The position numbers and the translations under genes were made by a program. Below are positions 31,988-39,614 of a DNA stretch of 39,614 bases, piece after piece. The stretch comes from Myxococcota bacterium (GTDB lineage Bacteria; Myxococcota; Kuafuiibacteriia; Kuafuiibacteriales; Kuafuiibacteriaceae), in assembly GCA_028289325.1 (NCBI GenBank), contig JANQQN010000239.1, forward strand, positions 1 to 39,614, given 5' to 3'. A model generated the notes under the pieces. That model searched no databases, was not told the origin of the DNA, and saw nothing but the letters and a program-made list of their open reading frames with translations. The number at the start of each line of letters is the position of its first letter. Within the stretch, counting starts at the first letter, position 1.

Positions 31988-33927
31988 GCCCGGGTGGAGG
32001 CTTTGGTGAACGACGGCGGCAAGGCGGCGTTTTCAGTCAGCACGGCGTACTCTTCTACGCGGGCTCCGCCGAGACACAGATCGATGATCTGACGACCCAG
32101 CGGGTCGAGGTCGGGGTGTTCGTAAAGGCTGAGCTGCTCGGCAAAGAAGTCCGTCAGCTGTTTCGCCCCCGCGTCGTAGGCCGCTTCCCCCACTTCGGGC
32201 TGGGTCTCCACCCGCAAGAAGCGCTGGCCGACCCGAGTGCCTTCCACCTGCAGCGAACGCAGCGCGTAGCCGAGAAGCGGGCACCGCGCCGCCTCGAGCT
32301 GATGACTTCGAAAGCGGGCCGTTCCGCGCCGAGCGAGGTACTCTCGGGCGATCCACTGGGGCATGAAACCGACTTTCCAGGCCCCCACATGTTGGTTTGG
32401 ACACAGGATGAACAAGGTGTCGGTGGTCCGCATGATCTGACCGAGCAACAGGTTGGCCTGATCAACCCGTCGCCCGGTAGCGAACGGCCAGTACGACCCC
32501 ACGCCCTCCGAGGTCATACCGGCGGTATCGGTGATGCTGGGATTCGCGTGTCCGCGGGGGGCAGTGAGCCGCCACAGCCAGGCCAGGGCCGGAGGCAGGA
32601 TATGAAACAGCCCCATGATACCGTAGCTCGGCTGTTCTTTGGTGCAAGGCGGCGTCCGCACCCCGAAGCTGCGAATGTCGACCCGAACGTGTCCATCTTT
32701 GATCCCCGGCACGATGCGGCGGGGCACCACGACCCTCGGATTCGGACACGGCTCACCGGGTGCGTCGTAGATGTGATCGAAGATCAGCGCCCGGCTGTTG
32801 GGCGGCGCGTCGATGTTCAAGAACAACAGCGGCTCGGGGGGCATCGTGGTGAGGCGCTCGAGGTGCGGGTCCGTGCCGTAGTGCGTGATGTGATTGACCC
32901 GGATGAACCATGAGTCCTCGGCGTCGATGACCACCAGCTTCTTTTGGCTGGTGCGATCCTGAATGTGGCTGGGGCACAGCGCCATATCGTCCGTGACGGG
33001 GGATAGCTCACACCCTCGCGGCAACGGGATGTGTCGACGCTCGCCGTTGACGACGTTCTCACCGAGCAGGAGCGTTCCGTCTTCTTCGCGATGTATCTGC
33101 TCCAGCATCTCGCTTTTTCCGCCGCCGCTGGCGCCCTCGTGCATGATGCAAACGGAGTTGTCGTACGGCGTCGTCACCTCGACCGTCGCGCAGTGGGCGG
33201 TGATCCACCCTTCCTGCTCCCCGAGGTTGATGAGAACGCCATAGATGCCCTTCTTGGCGCTCGGGCCCGGATAGAGGTTGTAGCTGAACAGCTCGTGAAG
33301 GGACTGGGTCCGATTGTGTACGACGACCTGTCGGCCGTCGAAGTGGGTATGGCGAAACGGAGGGGCGACATAGATAACCGCGCCGGGACTGAACGCGGAG
33401 TTCAGTCCGTCGATCGGCCGAATGCCCTGCAACAGCGCCAACCCCATCGCAAAGAAGCCGGCGTTCGCGGGGGCGATCGCAAACGCATCGACGCCCTTCT
33501 CCTTCACGCCCGCCGTGAATACGAACACCGCCAGTGGTTGCGTCTTCAGCCACTCGAACGTCTCGGTGCGAACGCCGTCGAAAGGCGTACCGAAGCGCTC
33601 CGAGTAACGAACCTTGTTCGTCGGGCGCTCGTCGCCGATGAGAAGACACTCGGGATCTCTACGCCGCATGTACGGCTCGACGTAGTTGGCCGAGATGCCG
33701 TTCCGCACTCGACACACCCGCGCTTCGAGAACCTCTCCTCGCCCCGGGACGTCGTACGCGACGTTGTGGAATCCTTCGACGGCATCGCAGACAGCAAGTT
33801 CAACTAGATCGTCGACCGTAGATGCGACGGTCACGGATGGCGCCGCTTCGAGCACGGCGCGGGCTTCGGGCGGGAGCTTCAGCTGCCGCCACGCAGTATC
33901 GTCATTGTGTTGGGCTAGTGCGTCCAT
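31984..33927 (-). CDS. DUF4914 family P-loop protein (PEPCK-like)
   Basis: A 647-residue cytoplasmic protein that I place in DUF4914. A Walker-A type loop GASGGGKS (265-272) in CIMHEGASGGGKSEMLEQIH resembles the kinase loop of phosphoenolpyruvate carboxykinase and HPr kinase. Other conserved-looking blocks are PEPLLFLNIDAPPNSRALIF, YGIMGLFHILPPALAWLWRL and SEGVGSYWPFATGR. Nucleotide-dependent phosphotransfer is likely, but the substrate is not known for the family as far as I am aware. ATG 33927 has GAGG 9 bases upstream and matches the protein-like start; the open frame running to 34734 is not protein-like there. A perfect 7-bp hairpin lies 38 bases upstream of the start. Confidence 0.84.
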   Translation of the reverse strand: MDALAQHNDDTAWRQLKLPPEARAVLEAAPSVTVASTVDDLVELAVCDAVEGFHNVAYDVPGRGEVLEARVCRVRNGISANYVEPYMRRRDPECLLIGDERPTNKVRYSERFGTPFDGVRTETFEWLKTQPLAVFVFTAGVKEKGVDAFAIAPANAGFFAMGLALLQGIRPIDGLNSAFSPGAVIYVAPPFRHTHFDGRQVVVHNRTQSLHELFSYNLYPGPSAKKGIYGVLINLGEQEGWITAHCATVEVTTPYDNSVCIMHEGASGGGKSEMLEQIHREEDGTLLLGENVVNGERRHIPLPRGCELSPVTDDMALCPSHIQDRTSQKKLVVIDAEDSWFIRVNHITHYGTDPHLERLTTMPPEPLLFLNIDAPPNSRALIFDHIYDAPGEPCPNPRVVVPRRIVPGIKDGHVRVDIRSFGVRTPPCTKEQPSYGIMGLFHILPPALAWLWRLTAPRGHANPSITDTAGMTSEGVGSYWPFATGRRVDQANLLLGQIMRTTDTLFILCPNQHVGAWKVGFMPQWIAREYLARRGTARFRSHQLEAARCPLLGYALRSLQVEGTRVGQRFLRVETQPEVGEAAYDAGAKQLTDFFAEQLSLYEHPDLDPLGRQIIDLCLGGARVEEYAVLTENAALPPSFTKASTRA

Positions 33928-33964
33928 GACTTGAAACCTCACTTGTTCCCTGCGTCGGTCACCG

Positions 33965-33981
33965 GCGGTCGAAACGACCGC
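33965..33981. promoter_or_regulatory. perfect inverted repeat upstream of the DUF4914 gene
   Basis: GCGGTCG, AAA, CGACCGC is a 7-bp perfect palindrome with a 3-base centre, 38 bases upstream of the DUF4914 start. It could be an operator or a leader hairpin. Confidence 0.45.
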
Positions 33982-34201
33982 GTTTGCGCCGCGCTTGTAC
34001 AGCGAGTGGGCGGGAACGGGAATAGGCAGCCGCGTATTCCTGGTCGACCATCGAACATCGCGGATCAGACCCGACCCTAGACGAACCAACCGACCCCGGT
34101 CTCGGGTAATTCTACGCGAACCGACAAGCCATTTCGCGCACCCGCCCGCCGGGCCTACTCGCATAGTCGATGCGATGACTGGGTTCCCTGGCGCCCGCTC
34201 T

Positions 34202-36139
34202 TCAGTCGCGACGTTCGACTTGAAGGTCGTCAGCGATGCCTGCGTTGAATGACAGGCTCGGTTGAACCCTCTCGTTCGCAGGCGCCGGCGAACGCTCGAC
34301 CGCAGCGTGAGACGGCCAGGACGACCACTCGCGCCGCTCGTCCTCGTACTCGAAAAAGGCGATGCTGGACTGTAGCGACTGCGCATGGTTCGAGAGCTGC
34401 TGTGCCGTTGCGACGAGCTCGTCCGACGACGAAGCGTTAGACTGAATGACGCGATCGAGTTCCGTGATGGCCCGGTTGATCTCTTCGGCCCCGACGGCTT
34501 GCTCCCTGGCTGCGGACTCGATCTCCGAAACGAGGGTCGCGGTTCGGCCGATCTTGGGCAGCAGATCCTCGATGCGCGAGCCGGCATCCTTGGCGACTTG
34601 AACGCTCGACTGGGAAACATCCGTAATCTGGGCCGCCGATGCCTGGCTGCGCTCCGCAAGTCGCCGAACCTCCGCCGCCACGACCGCGAACCCCTTTCCG
34701 ACCTCACCCGCGCGGGCCGCTTCGATGGCGGCATTCAGGGCGAGGAGGTTCGTCTGGCGCGCGATCTCGTCGATGATGGCGACCTTCTTGGAGATATCTT
34801 GCATCGCGGTCACCGTCTGGCGAACGGCGTCTCCGCCCTTCTTCGCGTCCGCCGAGACCTCCCTCGCGATGGCCAATGTCCGCTGGGCGTTTTGAGCGCT
34901 CATTTTGATGCCCGCCCCCATCTGCTCCATCGACACCGAGACCTGCTCGACCGACGCGGCCTGCGTAGCCGCTCCGCCGGCCATCTCCTGGGCCGCGCCG
35001 GTGAGCTGCGACGAGCCGCCCGCCACGTCGCGGGCCGAGTGACCAACCGCGGACGTCACATCGCGAAGGCGTTCGACCATCGTGCGCAGCGCATCGAACA
35101 AGGCGCCGATCTCGTCGCGCCGGTCGTGGTCGATCTCAACCGTGAGGTTCCCGCCCGCGACATCCTCGGCGATCGCGACCGTCCGGCGGAGCGCGCTGGC
35201 AATGCCGTTGGCCAAAAAGACGAAGTACGCCGCCGCCACGAGAAGAGCGATCGCACCGACGAAGGTCACCGAGGTCTGCACGGCCTTCAACGGGGCATAG
35301 AACTCCGCGTTTTCTACGGTTACGGCAATGGACCAACGCGCGACTTCGACCGGGGCAAAAGCCTGGGTCTTCGGGACGCCGTGGTAGACGTACTGTTCGA
35401 CCCCCGTCTCACCGGCGGACATTCGGGCGGCGAGCGACCTCATACCGTCCAGCTCCGCGATATTCAGCTTCATGGCCACCGATGCCGATGGATGCGCGAT
35501 GACGGTACCACTGCTGTCCGCGATGTACGCATAGGCGGTCTCACCGAACTTCGAAGTCTGGATCAGACGATCGAAGTAACCGAGATCGAAGACGATCACC
35601 GTCGCCCCGATGACGGCCCCCTCGCGGACGACCGGCACCGCGATGGGCACGAATGGGGCGTTAGTGATCCGATTCTTGAGCACCCGGCCAACGTTGGGCC
35701 GACCGGCCAGCGCCTCCCGGAAGTACCCCCGATCGCCGACATCGAGGTTCACATAGCTCGCATCGCTGGCGGCGACGACGGTCCCCCTCGAATCGGCAAC
35801 AAAGATGGTCTGGGTGTCCCTCCCCACCTGTTTCGTTGCGAATATCCGTTCGAAGAGTCGGCCTATCCGGGCGACGGCCTGGGCCTTGTCCTCATCGTCG
35901 GTCGCGGACAGCGTCGCCCGGGCGTCGTCCAGCTGAGCGATGGCCACGGCGAGCTTGATCTCGGAGCGAAACACGTCCGAGACACCACCCGCGAGCTCCT
36001 GAGCGCGCTGCTCCATCTGGGTCGAGATCGTCTCGAATAGCGCCATTCGAGCGCTCCGGATCGAGTAGACGGCAAGAAACACAATGGGGACCGTCAACAG
36101 GACCAATCCGAATACTGTGAGCCTGGTTCTGATGGTCAT
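34202..36139 (-). CDS. methyl-accepting chemotaxis protein with double Cache domain
   Basis: A 645-residue transmembrane chemoreceptor. The first membrane helix (~8-27) is followed by a periplasmic double-Cache (dCache_1) domain (~35-280; [31 protein letters not shown]), a second helix (~289-310), HAMP (~312-365) and a cytoplasmic signalling coiled coil (~370-610). The conserved tip is [20 protein letters not shown] (457-476) followed by [20 protein letters not shown]. dCache domains often bind amino acids or other small organics. The tip would bind CheA/CheW; no che genes are in the window. ATG 36139 has GGAG 7 bases upstream. No CheR/CheB-binding pentapeptide is seen at the C-terminus. Confidence 0.95.
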   Translation of the reverse strand: MTIRTRLTVFGLVLLTVPIVFLAVYSIRSARMALFETISTQMEQRAQELAGGVSDVFRSEIKLAVAIAQLDDARATLSATDDEDKAQAVARIGRLFERIFATKQVGRDTQTIFVADSRGTVVAASDASYVNLDVGDRGYFREALAGRPNVGRVLKNRITNAPFVPIAVPVVREGAVIGATVIVFDLGYFDRLIQTSKFGETAYAYIADSSGTVIAHPSASVAMKLNIAELDGMRSLAARMSAGETGVEQYVYHGVPKTQAFAPVEVARWSIAVTVENAEFYAPLKAVQTSVTFVGAIALLVAAAYFVFLANGIASALRRTVAIAEDVAGGNLTVEIDHDRRDEIGALFDALRTMVERLRDVTSAVGHSARDVAGGSSQLTGAAQEMAGGAATQAASVEQVSVSMEQMGAGIKMSAQNAQRTLAIAREVSADAKKGGDAVRQTVTAMQDISKKVAIIDEIARQTNLLALNAAIEAARAGEVGKGFAVVAAEVRRLAERSQASAAQITDVSQSSVQVAKDAGSRIEDLLPKIGRTATLVSEIESAAREQAVGAEEINRAITELDRVIQSNASSSDELVATAQQLSNHAQSLQSSIAFFEYEDERREWSSWPSHAAVERSPAPANERVQPSLSFNAGIADDLQVERRD

Positions 36140-36436
36140 GGTGGACTCCACCGCTGTAGGTCGACCCACTCCGGACCGCGTCAAGTCGGGTTACAAAAAC
36201 GAAGCTCACCGACCCCGCCCAAAGCTCTTGCGCGCCGGACGCTGTGCGTTTGTGACTCGACGTCGCCCGCGGCCTGAACGCTGGCTCGTCCGACCACTCG
36301 TCGGGTAAACGGCTATTGTCAGCTATAGCGGATAGCAGTCGCCGGTCGATGTTCCACGGGCCATTGCTCCGCAGCCGTGTAAATGGGGACTGCACACCGA
36401 GTTCCTGAGCGACTCGATAAGGCCGGGCGATGACTT
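36140..36436. other. intergenic region upstream of the chemoreceptor
   Basis: This 297-bp gap between the chemoreceptor start and the stop of the winged-helix gene should contain the chemoreceptor promoter. I see no clear promoter, operator or RNA gene in it. Confidence 0.45.
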
Positions 36437-38713
36437 CTATCGGTACGTGTTGTCGTAGTGGGGCGACGCTACGTCATCTCCCCGATCGAGAACGACGATG
36501 TCGCTCTCCAAACGATCTATTCGGGTGAAGAACGCGGATGCACCGTCAGCCCCTAAAGCGAGGCCGGAGTTGTACGGGATCCGTCCCAGCACCCCCAGAT
36601 CCTCGATCGCGTCGGTATCCAGGATCAGTCTCGACAGGACGGGTCGATCGTGTTCCGGCCGGCGAATGAACCACAAAGCGTGCTTCGTCACCGCAAAATG
36701 ACTGCGGTCCAGGGGGACCAGCGCGGCGGTCACCGGTTCGGCCGGGCCCGCGGTCGAGAGCGGCTGGCGCCAGATCCCCGACTCGTGACGGCGCGATATG
36801 TACAGCCAGCGCGCATCCACGGACTCTAGAGCAAAGAAACCGCCGGACTTGGTCACCTGAACGGGCCTACCGCCGGCCGCCGGCACCCGCCAGATCTGCC
36901 AGGCGCCGCTGCGGTTCGAACCGAAGTAGATGTGCTTTCCGTCCCGCGACCAGGATGCGGCCACGTCTTGGGCCGAGTGCTCGGTGATTCGACGGACCTC
37001 GCGCGAGCGCGTGTCCACCGCGTACACGTCGGCATTGCCGCCCGGACGAGCGTCGAAGACGACTTCGTCACCACCGGGACTAAGTCGAGGCCGATCAATA
37101 TAGGGCCCCCCCATCTCCGTCAGCTGGCGGTCCGAAAGCGGAGCCCCGAGCTCCGCCCACCATAGCTCCGGTGCGCTCGTCCGATCGGACACGAAGACGA
37201 CCTTTCTTCCGTCGGCCGAAACATGCGGTCGCCAATCCCAGCCGGACGAGCCGAACGCGCGCTCGGCCGCGGTATCGCCGTTCAGATCCAGCCGGTAGAC
37301 GTTGGTGTCGTCGTTCCACTGCTCGAACGCGATGAGGCGACCGCCAGCACCGACCGATGGTTCATCGAGGTCGCGGCCCGACACCCCGAGCCACCGGGGC
37401 TCTCCACCCGACGCCCTCACCTGCCACAAGCTGAAGAGCCCGGCGCGATTCGACGAGAACACCAAGTGTGCACCGTCCGGCGTCCAGTCCAAGCCGTGGA
37501 TCTTGAGGTCGTCCGTGGTCAGGCGGCGTATGGGTCCTCCGGCCAGCGGCAGCAGATGGACGTCCTGGACGCCCAGCACCGGGCTGCGGACAAACGCCAG
37601 GATGTGGCCATCCGGGGAGACGACCGGATCGCGGTCACCGACCGAGCCGGGCGCCGGCGAGGTCACCGTTCGTCGCTCGCCGCTGCCCAGGACAAGCTCG
37701 ACGATCCGGAACGGCTCGGTGTCAGCGGGGCGCTCTGCCCACAGCAGGCGCGCGCCATCGGCGGACCAGCTCAGATCTTCGCCGCCGGTGCAGTCAGCGA
37801 GCTTCTGCTCCGCGCCGCCGAGGGCCGGGACCTGAAACACTTCGCAGCGACCATCTCGGTATCGGAAGAACGCGACCCGCTTGGCGTCGGGCGACCACGA
37901 CGGGTCGTAGTCGACCGCGGGATCCGTCGTCAGCCGGAGGGCGTTGCCGGCGCCCACCAGTTGGACCCAGATGTCCCAGTTGGTTTGATCCGGCCCCTTC
38001 CAGGCGAACGCGACCCGATCGCCCGTGTTTCCGGGGGCGAGCGCCGGTTCAACTTCTATCCCCGTCCACGATGTCACCGGCCGCACCTGGAGCATCGCCG
38101 GCCTAGATGGCGGGGCGGATCCGATCGGACCCCGTCCGAAGACGACGACCCCTGCCGCCCCGGCCAGGAGGCACGAAGCGACGGCCCATGCCAGAAGGGG
38201 GACGTGTCGTGCAACCTGGTCGGCGTCCGATGGCCGTCGGCCGTCGTCGATCGCGGCGCCCTGGTCGCGCGCCGAGTCCCCGCCCCCGCCGTTCACCGTT
38301 GACGTCTCGGATGGCGGCTCGGCGTTCGCGCCGTTAACCACCGGCCGACGGATCTCCGCCACCAACCGATAGCCGGACCGGGGCACGGTCTCGATCGCCG
38401 GACGACCGTCGCCGCTTCGGAGCGCCCGCCGCAGCTTCGAGACGGCGCTGTGCACCGCATCGTCGCTGACCGTGACGTCCGACCATACGCGTTCGAGCAG
38501 CTCGTCTCGGCTGACCACCTCTCCTGCGTGGGCGGCCAGCTCCACCAACAGGGCCATCACGCGGGGCTCGAGGCGCTGCTCCTGCGCCCCCCGCCGGAGC
38601 AGATGGGCCCGCGGCCATACCTCCCAGTCCGAGACCCAGAACGCTGCGGTCGAAGACGTCGCCGCGCCAGTCCGGGACCGCTCCCTGTCGGAAACCCGCC
38701 CCATCCCAAGCAT
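36437..38713 (-). CDS. membrane-anchored winged-helix regulator with TolB/WD40-like propeller (CadC-like)
   Basis: A 758-residue protein. An OmpR/PhoB-type winged-helix DNA-binding domain (~28-121; LEPRVMALLVELAAHAGEVV, RDELLERVWSD, DDAVHSAVSKLRRAL, IETVPRSGYRL) is followed by a linker and one membrane helix (~171-193). A periplasmic part (~235-758) contains repeated TolB/PD40 beta-propeller blades (VDYDPSWSPDAKRVAFFRYR, DPVVSPDGHILAFVRS, HVSADGRKVVFVSDR, ASWSRDGKHIYFGSN). The layout is that of CadC-like one-component sensors, with the propeller as sensor. ATG 38704 is an alternative start to 38713. It is divergent from the secreted hydrolase, which it may control. Confidence 0.9.
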   Translation of the reverse strand: MLGMGRVSDRERSRTGAATSSTAAFWVSDWEVWPRAHLLRRGAQEQRLEPRVMALLVELAAHAGEVVSRDELLERVWSDVTVSDDAVHSAVSKLRRALRSGDGRPAIETVPRSGYRLVAEIRRPVVNGANAEPPSETSTVNGGGGDSARDQGAAIDDGRRPSDADQVARHVPLLAWAVASCLLAGAAGVVVFGRGPIGSAPPSRPAMLQVRPVTSWTGIEVEPALAPGNTGDRVAFAWKGPDQTNWDIWVQLVGAGNALRLTTDPAVDYDPSWSPDAKRVAFFRYRDGRCEVFQVPALGGAEQKLADCTGGEDLSWSADGARLLWAERPADTEPFRIVELVLGSGERRTVTSPAPGSVGDRDPVVSPDGHILAFVRSPVLGVQDVHLLPLAGGPIRRLTTDDLKIHGLDWTPDGAHLVFSSNRAGLFSLWQVRASGGEPRWLGVSGRDLDEPSVGAGGRLIAFEQWNDDTNVYRLDLNGDTAAERAFGSSGWDWRPHVSADGRKVVFVSDRTSAPELWWAELGAPLSDRQLTEMGGPYIDRPRLSPGGDEVVFDARPGGNADVYAVDTRSREVRRITEHSAQDVAASWSRDGKHIYFGSNRSGAWQIWRVPAAGGRPVQVTKSGGFFALESVDARWLYISRRHESGIWRQPLSTAGPAEPVTAALVPLDRSHFAVTKHALWFIRRPEHDRPVLSRLILDTDAIEDLGVLGRIPYNSGLALGADGASAFFTRIDRLESDIVVLDRGDDVASPHYDNTYR

Positions 38714-38797
38714 GTTATCGGCGGCGTCGGGCGACCGCCAGGCGTCCGTCAGGTTCCCGTCAGGACTTCGCGGCCGTCTCTTAGCCAGGCTGCAGCC

Positions 38798-39614
38798 ATG
38801 TTCACGTCTGCACAACTGCTGCTGCCCCTCGTACCCCTTGGTGGCCTGGGGAGGATCTTGGCGCACCCCAACCCGATCGCGATTGGGCTTCGGTGCGTGC
38901 TCGCGACAACGACCAAAGCCCTGGCCATGGTCGTCGGGCTCGCGCTCCTGGCGACACCCGCTCGCGCCGAGTCACGAATCGAGGGCGAACTGCCCCGCAA
39001 AGGTGGGCGCGCCCTGGAGCGCATTCCCGGCCTGGATAGTGTGTACGGCGAGCTCGAGACCGCCGACGGTTCGCGCCTGCGTACGATCCTGACCCGCTCC
39101 ACGGGGGCGACGGGAAAACGACCGGCGATCGCGTTCGTGCAGGGGTTGTCCTGCGACTCTATCGAGCTGCCTTCGAATAGAACGGACGGCTGGTCACGAT
39201 TACTTCGCGCGGTCGCTCGCGAGTCGGGGATGGTCATGCTGCGCACGGAAAAGGCCGGCGTCGGCGACAGTCAGGGTCCAGCCTGCGCGGAGATGGGTTA
39301 CGAACAAGAGCTCGCCCATCACCGCCAAGCGCTCGACTGGCTGACCGTCCATCCCTGGGTCGACCCGGACCGGCTCGTCATCTTTGGCGCGAGTACGGGC
39401 GCAACCATGGCCCCGCTGCTTGCGGCGGGAAGGAACATAGCTGGGGTGATGGTGTGGGGTGGCGGCGCGACCACGTGGCTCGAGCGCACACTCGGACTCG
39501 AACGAAGGTACCGCGAACTCACCGGCGTCCCGAGCGATCAGCTCACCGCGCAAATGAAGCTGATCTCCGACTTCTTGCCGCCATACCTGAACGCACGGCG
39601 TGACCCTCTGGAGC
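38798..39614 (+). CDS. secreted alpha/beta hydrolase (3' truncated by window end)
   Basis: The frame is open to the end of the window, so the C-terminus with the catalytic His is missing. A signal sequence ends ALAMVVGLALLATPARAES, so the protein should be exported; the true start may be GTG 38897 or ATG 38927 rather than ATG 38798, because the first ~33 residues are not needed for export. The mature part has alpha/beta-hydrolase features: RPAIAFVQGLSCDS at the oxyanion strand, MLRTEKAGVGDSQG, LAHHRQALDWL, and the nucleophile elbow FGASTGATMAPL (GxSxG). Substrate unknown; peptidase, esterase or lipase is possible. It is divergent from the winged-helix/propeller regulator. Confidence 0.8.
   Translation, partial: MFTSAQLLLPLVPLGGLGRILAHPNPIAIGLRCVLATTTKALAMVVGLALLATPARAESRIEGELPRKGGRALERIPGLDSVYGELETADGSRLRTILTRSTGATGKRPAIAFVQGLSCDSIELPSNRTDGWSRLLRAVARESGMVMLRTEKAGVGDSQGPACAEMGYEQELAHHRQALDWLTVHPWVDPDRLVIFGASTGATMAPLLAAGRNIAGVMVWGGGATTWLERTLGLERRYRELTGVPSDQLTAQMKLISDFLPPYLNARRDPLE

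Noticed and set aside
33928..34734. N-terminal extension of the DUF4914 frame to 34734
   Set aside because: The added ~269 residues are Arg/Ser/Pro-rich and overlap the end of the chemoreceptor gene; ATG 33927 has a ribosome site and begins the protein-like part.
34385..36040. Long plus-strand open frame of about 550 codons opposite the chemoreceptor
   Set aside because: It is the high-GC antisense shadow of the clear chemoreceptor gene, with Arg/Gly/Asp-rich sequence and no domain pattern.

Overview
The window is GC-rich, densely coded DNA from a Gram-negative bacterium. It carries a complete energised outer-membrane import system, a surface lipoprotein, a Cache-type chemoreceptor, an animal-type heme peroxidase and a DUF4914 protein. 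This mix suggests a deltaproteobacterial/Myxococcota-like or similar marine lineage. No rRNA or other taxonomic marker is present, so the assignment is an inference. No tRNA, rRNA, CRISPR array, transposase, integrase or prophage gene was recognised.

Layout. (1) 1-2682: a 5'-truncated HAD-UbiA prenyltransferase converges on a GT39-type membrane glycosyltransferase. (2) 2870-4934: a two-gene unit encodes a small helical protein of unknown function and a protein with three peptidoglycan-binding repeats plus a putative permuted papain-like domain. (3) 5218-9201: class II fructose-bisphosphate aldolase, a zinc-free MDR oxidoreductase, and a translationally coupled GNAT acetyltransferase/luciferase-like monooxygenase pair. 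(4) 9273-15444: a NUDIX hydrolase faces a six-gene minus-strand cluster (DegT aminotransferase, methyltransferase, FemAB-like acyltransferase, PhyH dioxygenase, paralogous methyltransferase, second DegT-fold enzyme). It looks like tailoring of an amino sugar or amino-polyol, and no glycosyltransferase or nucleotidyltransferase is present locally. (5) 15595-17447: an XRE/MmyB-like regulator diverges from a small membrane protein and the C-terminal remnant of a short-chain dehydrogenase, followed by a 30-bp tandem repeat with hairpins. (6) 17440-20719: an animal-type heme peroxidase whose frame is cut by one in-frame TGA, and two hypothetical genes. (7) 20795-30903: a TonB2-type cluster (DUF3450, TtpC-like, ExbB2, ExbD2, TonB2, TPR, TonB-dependent receptor) preceded by a beta-helix lipoprotein. 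exbB2 carries a one-base frameshift in a run of seven G. (8) 31559-39614: a glyoxalase-fold protein, DUF4914, a chemoreceptor, a membrane-anchored winged-helix/beta-propeller regulator, and the start of a secreted alpha/beta hydrolase.

How the parts work together. Gene order in the TonB2 block matches the TonB2/TtpC systems known from Vibrio. TtpC and ExbB/ExbD would harvest proton motive force, TonB2 would span the periplasm, and the receptor plus lipoprotein would bind an unknown ligand at the surface. Most genes inside this block and inside the tailoring cluster overlap by four bases, which supports tight co-expression. Two genes carry single-site lesions (peroxidase TGA, exbB2 frameshift) whose flanking reading frames are otherwise intact, so each is either a very recent mutation or a sequence error. 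The best candidates for undescribed biology are the peptidoglycan-binding/papain-like pair at 2870-4934 and the tailoring cluster at 9776-15444.
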